Source of the DNA: JALZKA01 sp963734015 | GTDB taxonomy: Bacteria > Actinomycetota > Thermoleophilia > Solirubrobacterales > 70-9 | Length of the DNA stretch: 64,000 nucleotides | Direction of reading: 5' to 3' | Assembly: GCA_963734015.1 (NCBI GenBank) | Contig: CAVTFG010000012.1 | Location: forward strand, 1-64,000 | Part shown: one piece after another, positions 51,261-59,896 of the stretch | Position numbering within the stretch: position 1 is the first letter of the stretch | How the letters are laid out: each line of letters starts with the position of its first letter | Notes under the pieces: model-generated | What the model was told of the DNA's origin: nothing | Seen by the model: the letters and a program-made list of their open reading frames with translations, nothing else | Databases searched by the model: none | Translations under genes and position numbers: made by a program

Positions 51261-51820
51261 GGGGCCTCCTCCGCGTCGAGGCCCGGCGCCGCCGAGCCCG
51301 AGGCGACCTTCTGCATCGCTGTGCGGATCCGCGTCTTCGCGGTCCCCAGCGGGATCTCCTCGATCGTGCTGATCTCGCGCGCCGTGTAGCCGAAGAGGGC
51401 CGCGAGCAGGAGCGCGCGGCGCTGTTCCGCCGGCACGTCGGCGAGCGCCTCGCGGATCTCCCCCACCTCCGCGGCGGAGCGGGAGCCGGCCGAGATCCAG
51501 AGCGCCTCCTCCGCGTGCTGGATGGCGCCGGGGTCGAGCGGCTCGGTGCGGTGCGCGCGCAGGTGGTCGATCGCCAGGTTGCGCGTGATCGTGAGCAGCC
51601 AGGTCGAGACCTTGCCCCGCCGCGTGTCGTAGGACTCGGCGTGACGCCAGGCGCGGGTGAACGCCTCCTGCGCGATCTCCTCCGCCACCGCGGGGTCGCC
51701 CACCATCGTCACGGCAAGGCCGAACACGCGCGCCTGGTGGCGGCGGACGAATGCGGTCGCGGCGTCGCTGTCACCGGCGGCGAAGCCCGCCACGAGCGCC
51801 TCATCGGAAAGTGGCCACAT
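51257..51820 (-). CDS. ECF RNA polymerase sigma factor
   Basis: A 187-residue ECF factor: region 2 AEEIAQEAFTRAWRHAESYD and WLLTITRNLAIDHLRAHRTE, region 4 LADVPAEQRRALLLAALFGY and ISTIEEIPLGTAKTRIRTAM. This is the SigK/RpoE-like pattern that pairs with RskA-type anti-sigma factors, and such a gene follows with a 4-base overlap. Divergent from a cupredoxin lipoprotein gene, which is a plausible target. An inverted repeat GGGATT/AATCCC (51847-51869) lies between them. Confidence 0.92.
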   Translation of the reverse strand: MWPLSDEALVAGFAAGDSDAATAFVRRHQARVFGLAVTMVGDPAVAEEIAQEAFTRAWRHAESYDTRRGKVSTWLLTITRNLAIDHLRAHRTEPLDPGAIQHAEEALWISAGSRSAAEVGEIREALADVPAEQRRALLLAALFGYTAREISTIEEIPLGTAKTRIRTAMQKVASGSAAPGLDAEEAP

Positions 51821-51932
51821 CTGTTGTTACGTTCGCCGCGGCCGCTGGGATTGCGCGCGATCCAATCCCTCGGGCCTCCTCGCCCGTAGCAAGGGACAGG
51901 AACCAAATCTCGACCGTCAGAGGAGGCTACCC

Positions 51933-52364
51933 GTGCACGTCCGCAAGTCACTGGCCCTGATCGCGATCGTGATCCCGCTCGCCCTCGCCGCATGCGGCGA
52001 CGACGATGACGACGACACGAGCGCGGCGACCACCGAAACCACCACCGAGGAGACGACGACCGACGACGCCGCGCAGACGGGAGGCGGTGGCGAGGAGTTG
52101 ACGATCTCCGAGACCGAGTTCGCCCTGGATCCGGCGGATCCGAGTGTGGCGGCCGGCGAGGTGACGATCACGGCCACGAACGACGGCGCCACCGTCCACA
52201 ACCTGGAGGTCGAGGGCGACGGCGTCGAGGAGATCACGGACGATCTCGATCCGGGCCAGAGCGGCGAGCTGACGCTCGACCTCGCACCCGGTGAGTACGA
52301 GATCTACTGCGCGATCGGCGATCACGCCGCGCAGGGCATGGAGGGCACGCTGACGGTCGAGTAG
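51933..52364 (+). CDS. cupredoxin-domain lipoprotein
   Basis: A 143-residue lipoprotein (PLALAACGDD, Cys near 21) with an Asp/Thr-rich linker and a plastocyanin-like domain. Type 1 copper ligands can be matched: His in DGATVHNLEVEG, then Cys, His and Met in YEIYCAIGDHAAQGMEGTL. It would carry electrons or copper at the outer membrane face. GTG at 51933 has AGAGGAGG 6 bases upstream. Divergent from the ECF sigma factor gene. Confidence 0.88.
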   Translation: MHVRKSLALIAIVIPLALAACGDDDDDDTSAATTETTTEETTTDDAAQTGGGGEELTISETEFALDPADPSVAAGEVTITATNDGATVHNLEVEGDGVEEITDDLDPGQSGELTLDLAPGEYEIYCAIGDHAAQGMEGTLTVE

Positions 52365-52368
52365 CCGC

Positions 52369-52863
52369 CTACAGATCGACGGGAGCGCGATGGTCGCCCG
52401 CGCTCCCGTCGGGGTGGCCCGCGGGGTCGAGCACGAAGTGCGCGGTCGCCGTGGCCCGGTAGAGGCGGTGGGCGGCCGGCGGGCGCATCTTCTCGGCGGG
52501 GTAGTGCCCGAGGTTGTAGTTCTCGGGATCCGGAAACCGGGCGTTGTACAGCTCGACGCCGCGTTCGAAGCCCGGGTCGTCGGTCAGCTCTACCGCATGC
52601 GCATCCACGTAGACGGCGCGGGCGCCGCCGGGCAGCACCTGCGAGTCGAAGATCACGATGCTCACCTCCGGCCGGGCCGCGATGTTCCGGGAGTGCCGCG
52701 CGCCGGGCTCGGAGATCCAGAAGAACTCGCGGTAGTCGGCGGGCGAGAAGTAGACCGGCGATGCCCACGGGCGGCCGTCGGAGTCGGCCGTGGCGAGCGT
52801 CATGAACAGGTTTGCGTCGACGATCTCCCGCGCCATCGCGCCCAGGTCCCGCTCCTCCGCCAT
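52369..52863 (-). CDS. pyridoxamine 5'-phosphate oxidase family protein
   Basis: A 164-residue split-barrel flavin-binding protein: LFMTLATADSDGRPWASPVY at the start, RNIAARPEVSIVIFDSQVLP in the middle and AVYVDAHAVELTDDPG. It resembles the PNPOx-like/general stress and F420- or FMN-binding proteins common in actinobacteria rather than true PdxH. Cofactor and substrate unknown. It ends convergent to the cupredoxin gene. Confidence 0.83.
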   Translation of the reverse strand: MAEERDLGAMAREIVDANLFMTLATADSDGRPWASPVYFSPADYREFFWISEPGARHSRNIAARPEVSIVIFDSQVLPGGARAVYVDAHAVELTDDPGFERGVELYNARFPDPENYNLGHYPAEKMRPPAAHRLYRATATAHFVLDPAGHPDGSAGDHRAPVDL

Positions 52864-53061
52864 CGCGGCGAAGCGTACGGATCCTCACGCAGGCCCGGCG
52901 CTAGACTGGCACTCAGGTCCAGACCCACTCAGGGGCGGGACGGGCCGTTCACCGGGACACCAGGCAACTTCGCGCCGTCCATCACGGATGGTGGCGGGGG
53001 CTCAGGTCCTCCCAGATCTCAGCGTTCATGTTGTTTTGCACTCGACCCACAACCGGATCCC

Positions 53062-53412
53062 ATGGCTGAGCTCAGCGCCGTCGAGCTCGGCGAAGGCCCC
53101 ATCAGCATCGAGGTGGACGGGGAGTTCGACCTCGCCGACGAGGAGCGGGCGCAGGAGCTGATCGACCGGGCACTCGAGTCGAGCGCCCCCCTGCTGATCG
53201 ACCTCACGACCTGCTCGTTCATGGACTCGACGGGCCTGCGCATCCTGCTGCGAACGCACATGCGGGCGCAGACCGGAGGCCTCCGGTTCGCGATCGCGGG
53301 ATCCGACCCCGCGGTGCGCCGGACCTTGGAGATCACCGGGCTGGACGAGAGCCTGCCGCTCTACGACGACCGGACCGCAGCGCTCGGCGCCCTGGCCGTC
53401 GAGGCCACGTAA
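53062..53412 (+). CDS. STAS-domain anti-sigma factor antagonist
   Basis: A 116-residue STAS domain: ISIEVDGEFDLADEERAQEL, LIDLTTCSFMDSTGLRILLR (Ser in DSTG is the usual phospho-acceptor) and a C-terminal AAVRRTLEITGLDESLPLYD-like segment. It is a classical SpoIIAA/RsbV-type switch protein. The HATPase gene at 53438-53968 ends 25 bases away in convergent orientation and may be its kinase. A related STAS gene is at 19753-20118. Confidence 0.88.
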   Translation: MAELSAVELGEGPISIEVDGEFDLADEERAQELIDRALESSAPLLIDLTTCSFMDSTGLRILLRTHMRAQTGGLRFAIAGSDPAVRRTLEITGLDESLPLYDDRTAALGALAVEAT

Positions 53413-53437
53413 CGGCCGACGACGCCTCGCCGCGCGG

Positions 53438-53968
53438 CTACGCGTGCAGCGCGACCGCCGGCTCGCGGCTCCACCGGAAGCGGCGCCCGGCCAGCCCACC
53501 GCCGCCCCGCAACGCCCGCCGGGCGCGCTTGAGCTCGGCGCCGAGGTCGCTGCCTGCGTCCTCCGCCGTGTCGGCCCCCGGCTCGCCGGCGCCCGCGCAC
53601 TCGAAGCTCATCGAGACGGCTGCTCCGCGCTCGTCCGAGTCGATCCGCACGTCGCCCGCAAGCTGGCTGACGATCGGGAGCCCGAGGCCCAATCCGGGCG
53701 AATCGATTTTCGGCGTCATCCCGCCGCCGCGGTCGGCGACGGTCACGATCAGGCGGCCCCTCAGGACCCGCGCGAGCACCAGCACCACGCCACCGGACTC
53801 CGGCCGCTCGTAGCCGTGGACCACCGCGTTGCCGACGATCTCCGAGACCGCGATCTTGACCGCTTCCGCGTCACAGCCCAGCGTCCCCGCGATTTTGTCC
53901 AGCGCCTGACGTGCCCGGCTCACGCTGGCGGGCTCGGCAGGCAGCTCCAGGCGCAGATTCGCCGACAC
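53438..53968 (-). CDS. HATPase anti-sigma kinase-like protein (RsbW/SpoIIAB type)
   Basis: A 176-residue HATPase_c protein: RQALDKIAGTLGCDAEAVKI, then the N-box AVSEIVGNAVVHGYERPESG, and G-boxes VADRGGGMTPKI and GLGLPIVSQLAGDVRIDS. These bind ATP in anti-sigma kinases that phosphorylate STAS proteins and bind sigma factors. The last 35 residues are basic and unusual for the family. The STAS gene next to it (convergent) is the natural partner; no SigB/SigF-type sigma gene is in the window. Confidence 0.88.
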   Translation of the reverse strand: MSANLRLELPAEPASVSRARQALDKIAGTLGCDAEAVKIAVSEIVGNAVVHGYERPESGGVVLVLARVLRGRLIVTVADRGGGMTPKIDSPGLGLGLPIVSQLAGDVRIDSDERGAAVSMSFECAGAGEPGADTAEDAGSDLGAELKRARRALRGGGGLAGRRFRWSREPAVALHA

Positions 53969-54047
53969 GCCGCACCATTACCCGCTCAGGCGCAAGTCAC
54001 CCACGAATCCGTGGGTGAGCCGTCGATCGCTCTCTAGGCTTCGCCCG

Positions 54048-54606
54048 GTGAGCGGGAAGTCGTTCCTCGCGGTCATGGCCGTGCTCGGCATCGTCGCGCT
54101 GCTCGGGTTCGGGGTGGTCAGCAAGTCGGGCAAGCAGCTCGAGGTCGGCGAGGCGGCGCCGGCGCCGGAACTGCCCGTGCTGACGGCCGGCGACAGGGAC
54201 TTGACCAACTCGACGGCTTCCATCACCGACTTTGAGGGCAGCTGGGTCCTGCTGAACATCTGGGCCTCCTGGTGCGGCCCCTGCGAGTCCGAGGCTCCCG
54301 ACCTCGTCGAGTTCCAGAAGCGCCACGGCAACGAGACCTTCACGATCCTCGGCATCCAGACCCAGGACGGGACCGAGGACGGGCTCGAGTTCTTCCGGGA
54401 CTTCGGGCTGAACTACCCCTCGCTGCGCGACGGCTCGGGCGACTACGCCGACGAGCTCGGCTCGACCGGCGTCCCGGAGACGATCCTGCTCGACCCGGAG
54501 GGCGACGTCGCCTATCTCCGCCGCGGCGAGGTCGACGCCGAGCTGCTCGAGGCCGAGGTCGCTGCCGCTGATCACCGCCGCGAGCGTCCCGCCGGAGGAA
54601 TCGTGA
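54048..54606 (+). pseudogene. TlpA/DsbE-type thioredoxin-like protein, frameshifted at its end
   Basis: A membrane-anchored (residues 5-22) thioredoxin-fold protein: LLNIWASWCGPCESEAPDLV holds the CxxC site, FTILGIQTQDGTEDGLEFFR and TGVPETILLDPEGDVAYLRR complete the fold. In system I it reduces apocytochrome Cys residues (CcmG/DsbE role). As given, the frame runs on into the next gene to 55064, an apparent fusion. One extra base near 54559-54562 explains this: without it the protein ends LPLITAASVPPEES with TGA at 54604-54606, overlapping the ccmH start. A start at GTG 54015 is also possible. Confidence 0.8.
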
Positions 54607-55064
54607 CCCTCCGCGCAGCGGCCGTCGTGGCGCTCTTCCTGGCGATGGCGGCGCCGGCGCTCGCCCAGGAGCCGCAGACCACGCTTCCGGACGTCGAGGA
54701 CGAGGTGATGTGCCCGGTTTGCGGCACCACGCTCGAGCTCGCCTCGGACTCGCAGCAGGCGATCCGCGAGCGCGAGTTCATCCGCGGCCTGATCGCCGAC
54801 GGCCGGAGCAAGGAGGAGATCAAGGCCGCGCTCGTGGCCGAGTTCGGCGACGAGGTGCTGGCGCTCCCCGACGACGAGGGCTTCGACCTCGCGGCCTGGC
54901 TCGTCCCGGGCCTGGCGATCGTCGCGGCGGCAATCGCGATCCTCATCGCGCTGCGGCGCTGGCGCAGGGCCTCGGACGACGACGACCCAGGGCCGGACCC
55001 CAAGCCGCTCGACGCCGAGGACGCCGGGCGGCTCGAGGCCGACCTCGAGCGCTACGGGCGCTAG
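54603..55064 (+). CDS. ccmH: cytochrome c maturation protein CcmH (thioredoxin-like, CxxC)
   Basis: A 153-residue protein: signal peptide (LRAAAVVALFLAMAAPALA), then VEDEVMCPVCGTTLELASDS with the CPVC redox site, GLIADGRSKEEIKAALVAEF and FGDEVLALP, the standard CcmH/CycL pattern, and a second membrane helix (AWLVPGLAIVAAAIAILIAL). It reduces apocytochrome thiols before heme attachment. GTG 54603 has GGAGGAA 4 bases upstream, so it is a separate gene even though it is in frame with the thioredoxin gene before it. Confidence 0.88.
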   Translation: MTLRAAAVVALFLAMAAPALAQEPQTTLPDVEDEVMCPVCGTTLELASDSQQAIREREFIRGLIADGRSKEEIKAALVAEFGDEVLALPDDEGFDLAAWLVPGLAIVAAAIAILIALRRWRRASDDDDPGPDPKPLDAEDAGRLEADLERYGR

Positions 55065-55738
55065 CGCGCGCTCTGCTTCAGGGCGTCGACACCGACGTGG
55101 AACTCACCCTGGTTGTCGACTTCGGCGATCCGCAGGCGTACCCGCCGCGAGTCGATCCCGAGCTTCGTCATGTTCGCCTTGACCGTCCGGTAGGGCCGCT
55201 GGAGCCTGTCGCCGCGCTTCGTCCAGAGGAGCGTGGCCAGGATGTTCTTGTCCTTCAGCGACTTGATCTTCGCCTTCGGCTTCATCAGGTCGACGCGGAG
55301 CTGCTGGTTCGGCGGGGCCCCTGCGAGGCCGCGAGGCGCCGAGGTCGGGGGCATGCCTCCGCCGCCGAACTTGAAGCTGTGCGGCGTGAAGAAGCGGTTG
55401 ACGCTGTTGTCGTAGAACAGCTTGAACTTCATCTTGTTGACCGCGTTCCGCTTCAGCTTCAGGACGCGGTGCAGGATGTTCACGCCGGGGCTGTCCTGGG
55501 TGACGAGCGCGGCGTTCTGCCCCTGCGGTGGGGGCGGCGTGACAATCGGCCCCGGAAGACCGCGGGGGGCCGCCGAGTAGATACTCCAGTCACCGCCGCC
55601 GCGCTCGAAGCGGTCCCAACGCGAGAAGTTGCCTTCCTCGAAGCCACCGTTCGGCACGTTGACCGGCGCGGCCAGCGCGATCGACGTGGTCCCCACCGCG
55701 AGCACGGCCACAACGGCGACGATTCCCCTAACTCTCAT
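55061..55738 (-). CDS. secreted protein with N-terminal galactose-binding-like start, function unknown
   Basis: A 225-residue protein with a signal peptide (IVAVVAVLAVGTTSIALAAP, cut near residue 24). It begins VNVPNGGFEEGNFSRWDRFE, the opening usual for carbohydrate-binding or PEP-CTERM-like jelly-roll domains in secreted proteins. A proline-rich loop (GPIVTPPPPQGQ) and basic strands follow. No catalytic motif is seen. It ends convergent to ccmH with a 4-base overlap. Confidence 0.7.
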   Translation of the reverse strand: MRVRGIVAVVAVLAVGTTSIALAAPVNVPNGGFEEGNFSRWDRFERGGGDWSIYSAAPRGLPGPIVTPPPPQGQNAALVTQDSPGVNILHRVLKLKRNAVNKMKFKLFYDNSVNRFFTPHSFKFGGGGMPPTSAPRGLAGAPPNQQLRVDLMKPKAKIKSLKDKNILATLLWTKRGDRLQRPYRTVKANMTKLGIDSRRVRLRIAEVDNQGEFHVGVDALKQSAR

Positions 55739-55795
55739 CCTGAACCTCCCCTGAGCGATTTGCCCGGGCAGTGTATGTGTATGTGCGGCAGGGGT

Positions 55796-56400
55796 CTAGC
55801 CGCTGATGCCGATGACGGCGATGGAGGAGGAGGCGAGTTGGCCGTCTGCATCCTCCTGGCAACGGAGGGAGATCTGGTGCGATCCGCGGGCTAGGCGATT
55901 CGTGACGAGGGTAACCGCGAAGCTGTCCTCTCGGCGCTCGTTTTCGCCAGGAGTGGCAACCTGAGTCGGACGGCGCCCCGTTCACGAAGATCCGGCATTG
56001 CAGAAGGGCAGGCGCCGGCTCCAGCGTCGACGAACTCGCCCGTGGCAACGCGTCAGAACGCGCCCTGGTGATCGGAGTCGAATCGGGGTGTTCACGCATG
56101 CGGATGAACCCGCCGGACTCCGGGTCACAGCCAGTATCACTTGTTTGCCCGCCAGGGGAGCGAACTGTGCAGCGTCGAGCGTCTTCTCCTTGATCTCACT
56201 GGCCTGTGAGTCCGTTCTTGCGGACATCCCGAGCCTTGACAGCGTCGCGGTTCTCCAGATCCCGGCTCTCGATCGAGTTGTTCACGATGTCGCCGGAGTC
56301 GATGAAGCCGGCGGCGTACGCGCCCCCGCCTCCGATCACGAGGACGAGCGCGAGCGTCGAGGTGACGTTCGCGTACGTGAAGTCGCTCGCTGAATCTCAT
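55796..56400 (-). pseudogene. secreted/membrane-anchored protein of this bacterial group, multiply frameshifted
   Basis: Pieces in different frames join as MRFSERL, then TYANVTSTLALVLVIGGGGA (membrane anchor), GDIVNNSIESRDLENRDAVK, EIKEKTLDAAQFAPLAGKQV, and finally TNRLARGSHQISLRCQEDAD and SSIAVIGISG before TAG at 55796. This order matches a common Thermoleophilia-type surface protein of about 200 residues with repeats of the SIxSxDLxNxDxxxxD kind. At least five indels are needed, far more than in most genes of the window. Function unknown. Not recoverable from a single reading frame. Confidence 0.6.
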
Positions 56401-56414
56401 CGGGGGATCGTAGG

Positions 56415-58270
56415 TCAGCGGTCGAGGACGGTGACCGTTCGCCCGCGCGATCGGACCGGAGCCTTGTACGGCCAGTCCGCCTCGCGGGCGACCTTGACCC
56501 GGAACTTGAAGCGCACGTCGTACTGGTAGAAGCGGCCGAAGCGGTACGGAATCTTGTAGCTGCCGTTCGGCTTCGAACGGAATCCCTCGCCGACGGTCTG
56601 GTAGGTGTGGCGATCCTGCTTGACCTGCAGCTCCAGGAGCTTGCCCCCGGCCGGGATCCGGGCGCCGAGCCTTCCCAGCTTGCCGCGGAACATGACCTTG
56701 CCGCCCTCGGGGACCCTGGCCTTCGACGTTCTGAGCGAGGCCTTCGTTCTCACGGCGAGCCGTCCGCCGAGCGTCGCCTCGGACAGATATCGCTGCGTGC
56801 CGGCATACGTCGCGGTCACTCGGCGTGACGGGCCCGCGGGGAGCTTCGACGTCCAACGGCCACGGCCATCGGTCTGAACCCTGGTGATCCGCTCGCGGAT
56901 CAGGGCGCCGTCCCCGAAGTACTCCTCGATCACGATCTCCTGTCCCGCGATCGGATCGCCCGAGGCCTCCCGGAGGACACCGGCGACCCGGGAGCGCCGG
57001 CCGTACGGAATCGTGGTTCGCTTGGCGCCTCCCGGCTCCAGCGCCGCACTCAGATCGACCCCGGACTTGAGCGGGAACGGGAGGGCCATCTCGCGCCCGT
57101 CCTCGCGCTGCGTCGTCTCGGCCTGGTTCCCGGCGTTGTCCGATGACGACGGCCTTGAACTCGTACATCCCGGCCGGCGACGGACGTCGAATCGACCCGC
57201 GCCTGAAGCTCACCGCCGGTGAGCACCGTTTCCAGCGGTTGCCAGATCCCGTCCGCCCTTGGCTCGATAGAAGAGCTGGCCGCTCGCCACTCCCGAGTGC
57301 GCGTCGGAAAAGGTCGCCCGGATCAACTCGGGATCGTCGAGGAGCTGGCTCGTTGAGAACGCGATTTCGGGCGCCTGGTTGTCCACTCGAACCGTGCGCG
57401 ACGTCGCACGTCTCGATTCCCGGCGAAGTCGACCGCGCAGACGGACACGGCGTTCTGACCCTCGGTGAAGGGAGCGGCGGAGGTGTCCAGCTCATCCATC
57501 GCCCGTAAGGAACGAGGCCGCAGGGTTGCAGACGAGCTAGCGAGCGTCCGACCCTGTCATCCAACCAGGGCAGTCGGCTGTCCACATCCTCAACGTTCGA
57601 CGCCGTTCACTCGAACGGCGACTCGCCGCAAGCCCGAACCCACGATCGTCCGCCGTGAACTGCAAGTCCTGTCGACCCCGCCTCCAGCCAGGCGTCCAAC
57701 TGCAGAACCTCCAGCCACCACCTCCGGATCCGCATAGTCCGCCAAGGTCAAGCGCAGACCCCGCACCCAAGTCTTCGCCGCGTTACTCTCCTCGCAGCCG
57801 CGGTCCTCGTCGCAACCGAGCTCGGCGACGAACTGTGCTTGGCGGTTGCCCCTCCAGCGCTCGATGTGGAAAGCTCCCGGTGAGCCGTCACCCTGGGCAA
57901 TTCGGCGTGTCTCCCGGCCGTTCTGGTCCGCCATGAAGAGGCGTGCTCGGTGGCCTGCTGCTCGGCGGAGCTTCGCATCGACCCGGACGCCGACGATGCC
58001 CGTGTCAGCCGGGGCGGCCCAGCGCACGGACCCCTCGCGGCCCTTCTCGGCCCGGAGGCGGTTGTTGATCTGGATCGCGTTCTCGGCGCTCGGGTTGGCG
58101 CAGGCCGTCGTCACGCCGTAGGGCCGGGGCTCGTGGAGGAGTGCGTCGCCGTGGCCCCGGTTGCCGGGGTGGCACTGGATTACGTCATAGGTCGCGCCGG
58201 CGCCGGGAGCGCTCGACGGCAACGTGAGCCCGAGCAGCGCGATCGCACCGGCGATGAGCGCGGGTCGCAT
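56415..58270 (-). pseudogene. large secreted protein with beta domains, multiply frameshifted
   Basis: From ATG 58270: signal peptide (MRPALIAGAIALLGLTLPSS), then ATYDVIQCHPGNRGHGDALL and a lectin-like domain ending NAAKTWVRGLRLTLADYADP. Then fragments in changing frames give an Ig-like part (CAVDFAGNRD, YRAKGG, GMYEFKAVVI). From 57089 to 56415 one long frame ends with SGVDLSAALEPGGAKRTTIP, YAGTQRYLSEATLGGRLAVR and RFKFRVKVAREADWPYKAPV. The whole would be about 610 residues, with at least six indels between 57080 and 57680. Its ATG overlaps the stop of the sigma factor gene (TGATG), suggesting coupling to that regulator. Confidence 0.65.
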
Positions 58271-59655
58271 CACGGCCCGAACTCCTGCTTGACCGCGGCG
58301 GCGGTGGAACCGCCGCCACCACCACCCGAGGCGCTCGCCGGCGCCGAGGGCGCGGGCGCCGCCGCCGACTCGACGCCGAACTCCTGTGGCACGGGCGGCG
58401 CCTCCGGGGCAACTGGCGGCTGGCTCCGGGGGGCAGCGCCTTCGTCGCCGTCGGGCTCGGCGTCGCGTTGGACGCCCGGCGTTGGCGGCGTCTTGCCCGG
58501 CGCCGTCGCCGGGGTGTTGGAGACGCCGGGGTCGCGCGGCGGGTCGATCGGTCGTGGCTCCCCTGGGGTCTCGGTCGAGACCCGGGCGGGCGGCGAGCTT
58601 TCGGACCCGCCGATCGTCACCGGTCCGATACCGGCCGCGACGCATGCGGTCGCGGCCGCGCCGCCCCCGAGGCACGCGAGCGCGACCTTGCCCGCACCGC
58701 CCAGGCCGGCAAGCTTGGCCGCGAGTCCCGCACCGGCGGCTCCCGCACCGCGTGCGCCGGACATGCCCGCGACCGCGTCGGCCACATCCGACCGCGACAC
58801 GACGTTGCCGACGGTCTCGCGCACGCGCTCGCCCGCGTCGCCGATGCGCTCGAACAGGGTCGCGTCCGGGTCCACGGCTTCCAGCGCGCCGGGAACCAGC
58901 AGCCCGGATCCCATGTCGTGGAGGTGGCCGTTCAGCTTCGCTACGAATTCGTGGCAGCTCCGGCAGTGGGCCAGGTGGTGCTCGGCCTGCAGGACCTCGT
59001 CGTCGTCCGCGAGTCCGGCCGCATACGACGTGAGGAGCGGCTCGCGCTCCTCGCACCAGCGTCCGTCCTCAACCATCCTGAGCTTGGCGGCGAGCTCATC
59101 GACCCCTCGGGTGATCTCCTTGCGATACGCCCGAGGCGAAAGCCCCTTCACCATCCTGCAGACCTCGCTCGGGTCGAGGCCCCAGCCGTAGCGCAGGAGC
59201 ATCACGGCGCGCCGTCGGGGCGGCAGGCTGGCGAGCAGGTCGCGGGTGATCTGCGACGCCTCGCGAGTGGTCGCCGAGTCTTCGGGCGTGGCTGCAGAAT
59301 CGACGACGGCACCGGCGGCCTCGATCGGCGCGATCGGCTTTCGCTTCCGCCGCCGGAGCTCCTTGGATGCGTGGTTCGCGACGGCCGTCAGCAGATAGCT
59401 TCGGATCTCCTCATCGGCGAGATCGGCATGGCGTCGCTCGAGCGCGCGCAGCGTGCCGAGCCAGGCACTCGAGTAGATGTCGTCGATCTCGTCGTCCGAG
59501 AACGCTGCGCCGTAGGCGCGCCTGATCAGGCCCGTCGCGGGCCGTCGCAGATCCTCATACAGCCCGCTGGCGCGACGATGCCACTCGGCGCGTTCGCCGT
59601 CGCCGAGTCGCGCGGCCGCCGCCCGATTGAAGCCGATCGAAGTTCCGGATTCCAT
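58270..59655 (-). CDS. sigma-70 family factor with built-in zinc finger, membrane segment and extracytoplasmic tail
   Basis: A 461-residue protein. Residues 1-185 are an ECF-type sigma factor (DDEIDDIYSSAWLGTLRALE for region 2; LASLPPRRRAVMLLRYGWGL and KGLSPRAYRKEITRGVDELA for region 4). Then comes an HC2-type zinc finger (AEHHLAHCRSCHEFVAKL near 230), a helical stretch, one hydrophobic segment (VALACLGGGAAATACVAAGI near 330) and about 110 residues rich in Pro, Ala, Ser and Gly. So sigma and anti-sigma-like parts are one chain, possibly membrane-tethered. The adjoining secreted gene overlaps its stop and may be its target. Confidence 0.8.
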   Translation of the reverse strand: MESGTSIGFNRAAAARLGDGERAEWHRRASGLYEDLRRPATGLIRRAYGAAFSDDEIDDIYSSAWLGTLRALERRHADLADEEIRSYLLTAVANHASKELRRRKRKPIAPIEAAGAVVDSAATPEDSATTREASQITRDLLASLPPRRRAVMLLRYGWGLDPSEVCRMVKGLSPRAYRKEITRGVDELAAKLRMVEDGRWCEEREPLLTSYAAGLADDDEVLQAEHHLAHCRSCHEFVAKLNGHLHDMGSGLLVPGALEAVDPDATLFERIGDAGERVRETVGNVVSRSDVADAVAGMSGARGAGAAGAGLAAKLAGLGGAGKVALACLGGGAAATACVAAGIGPVTIGGSESSPPARVSTETPGEPRPIDPPRDPGVSNTPATAPGKTPPTPGVQRDAEPDGDEGAAPRSQPPVAPEAPPVPQEFGVESAAAPAPSAPASASGGGGGGSTAAAVKQEFGP

Positions 59656-59896
59656 GTCCCGTCCGTGACTCGGAACCCCACGGTCGAGGGCGATGCCCCT
59701 CCCTCCGAGCGCTCGTCGCCGAAACTAAGTCATCGCGGCGCCGTCGTGCGACGCTCGAGCTGGTCAATTCGCCCGGAGTATGCGCAAATAGCGGGAAGTT
59801 CGTCCGCGGAGCTTCCGGTTTTTCGCGGTAGAGCACCTATGCGGTACTCCAGCGCGAAAAGTCGAGCCCGCAGGCGCCGATAATGTCCCGCGCCCG

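Noticed and set aside
51847..51869. Inverted repeat GGGATT/AATCCC between the ECF factor and cupredoxin genes
   Set aside because: Short arms in a GC-rich divergent region with no second copy; could be an operator but support is too weak for a feature of its own.
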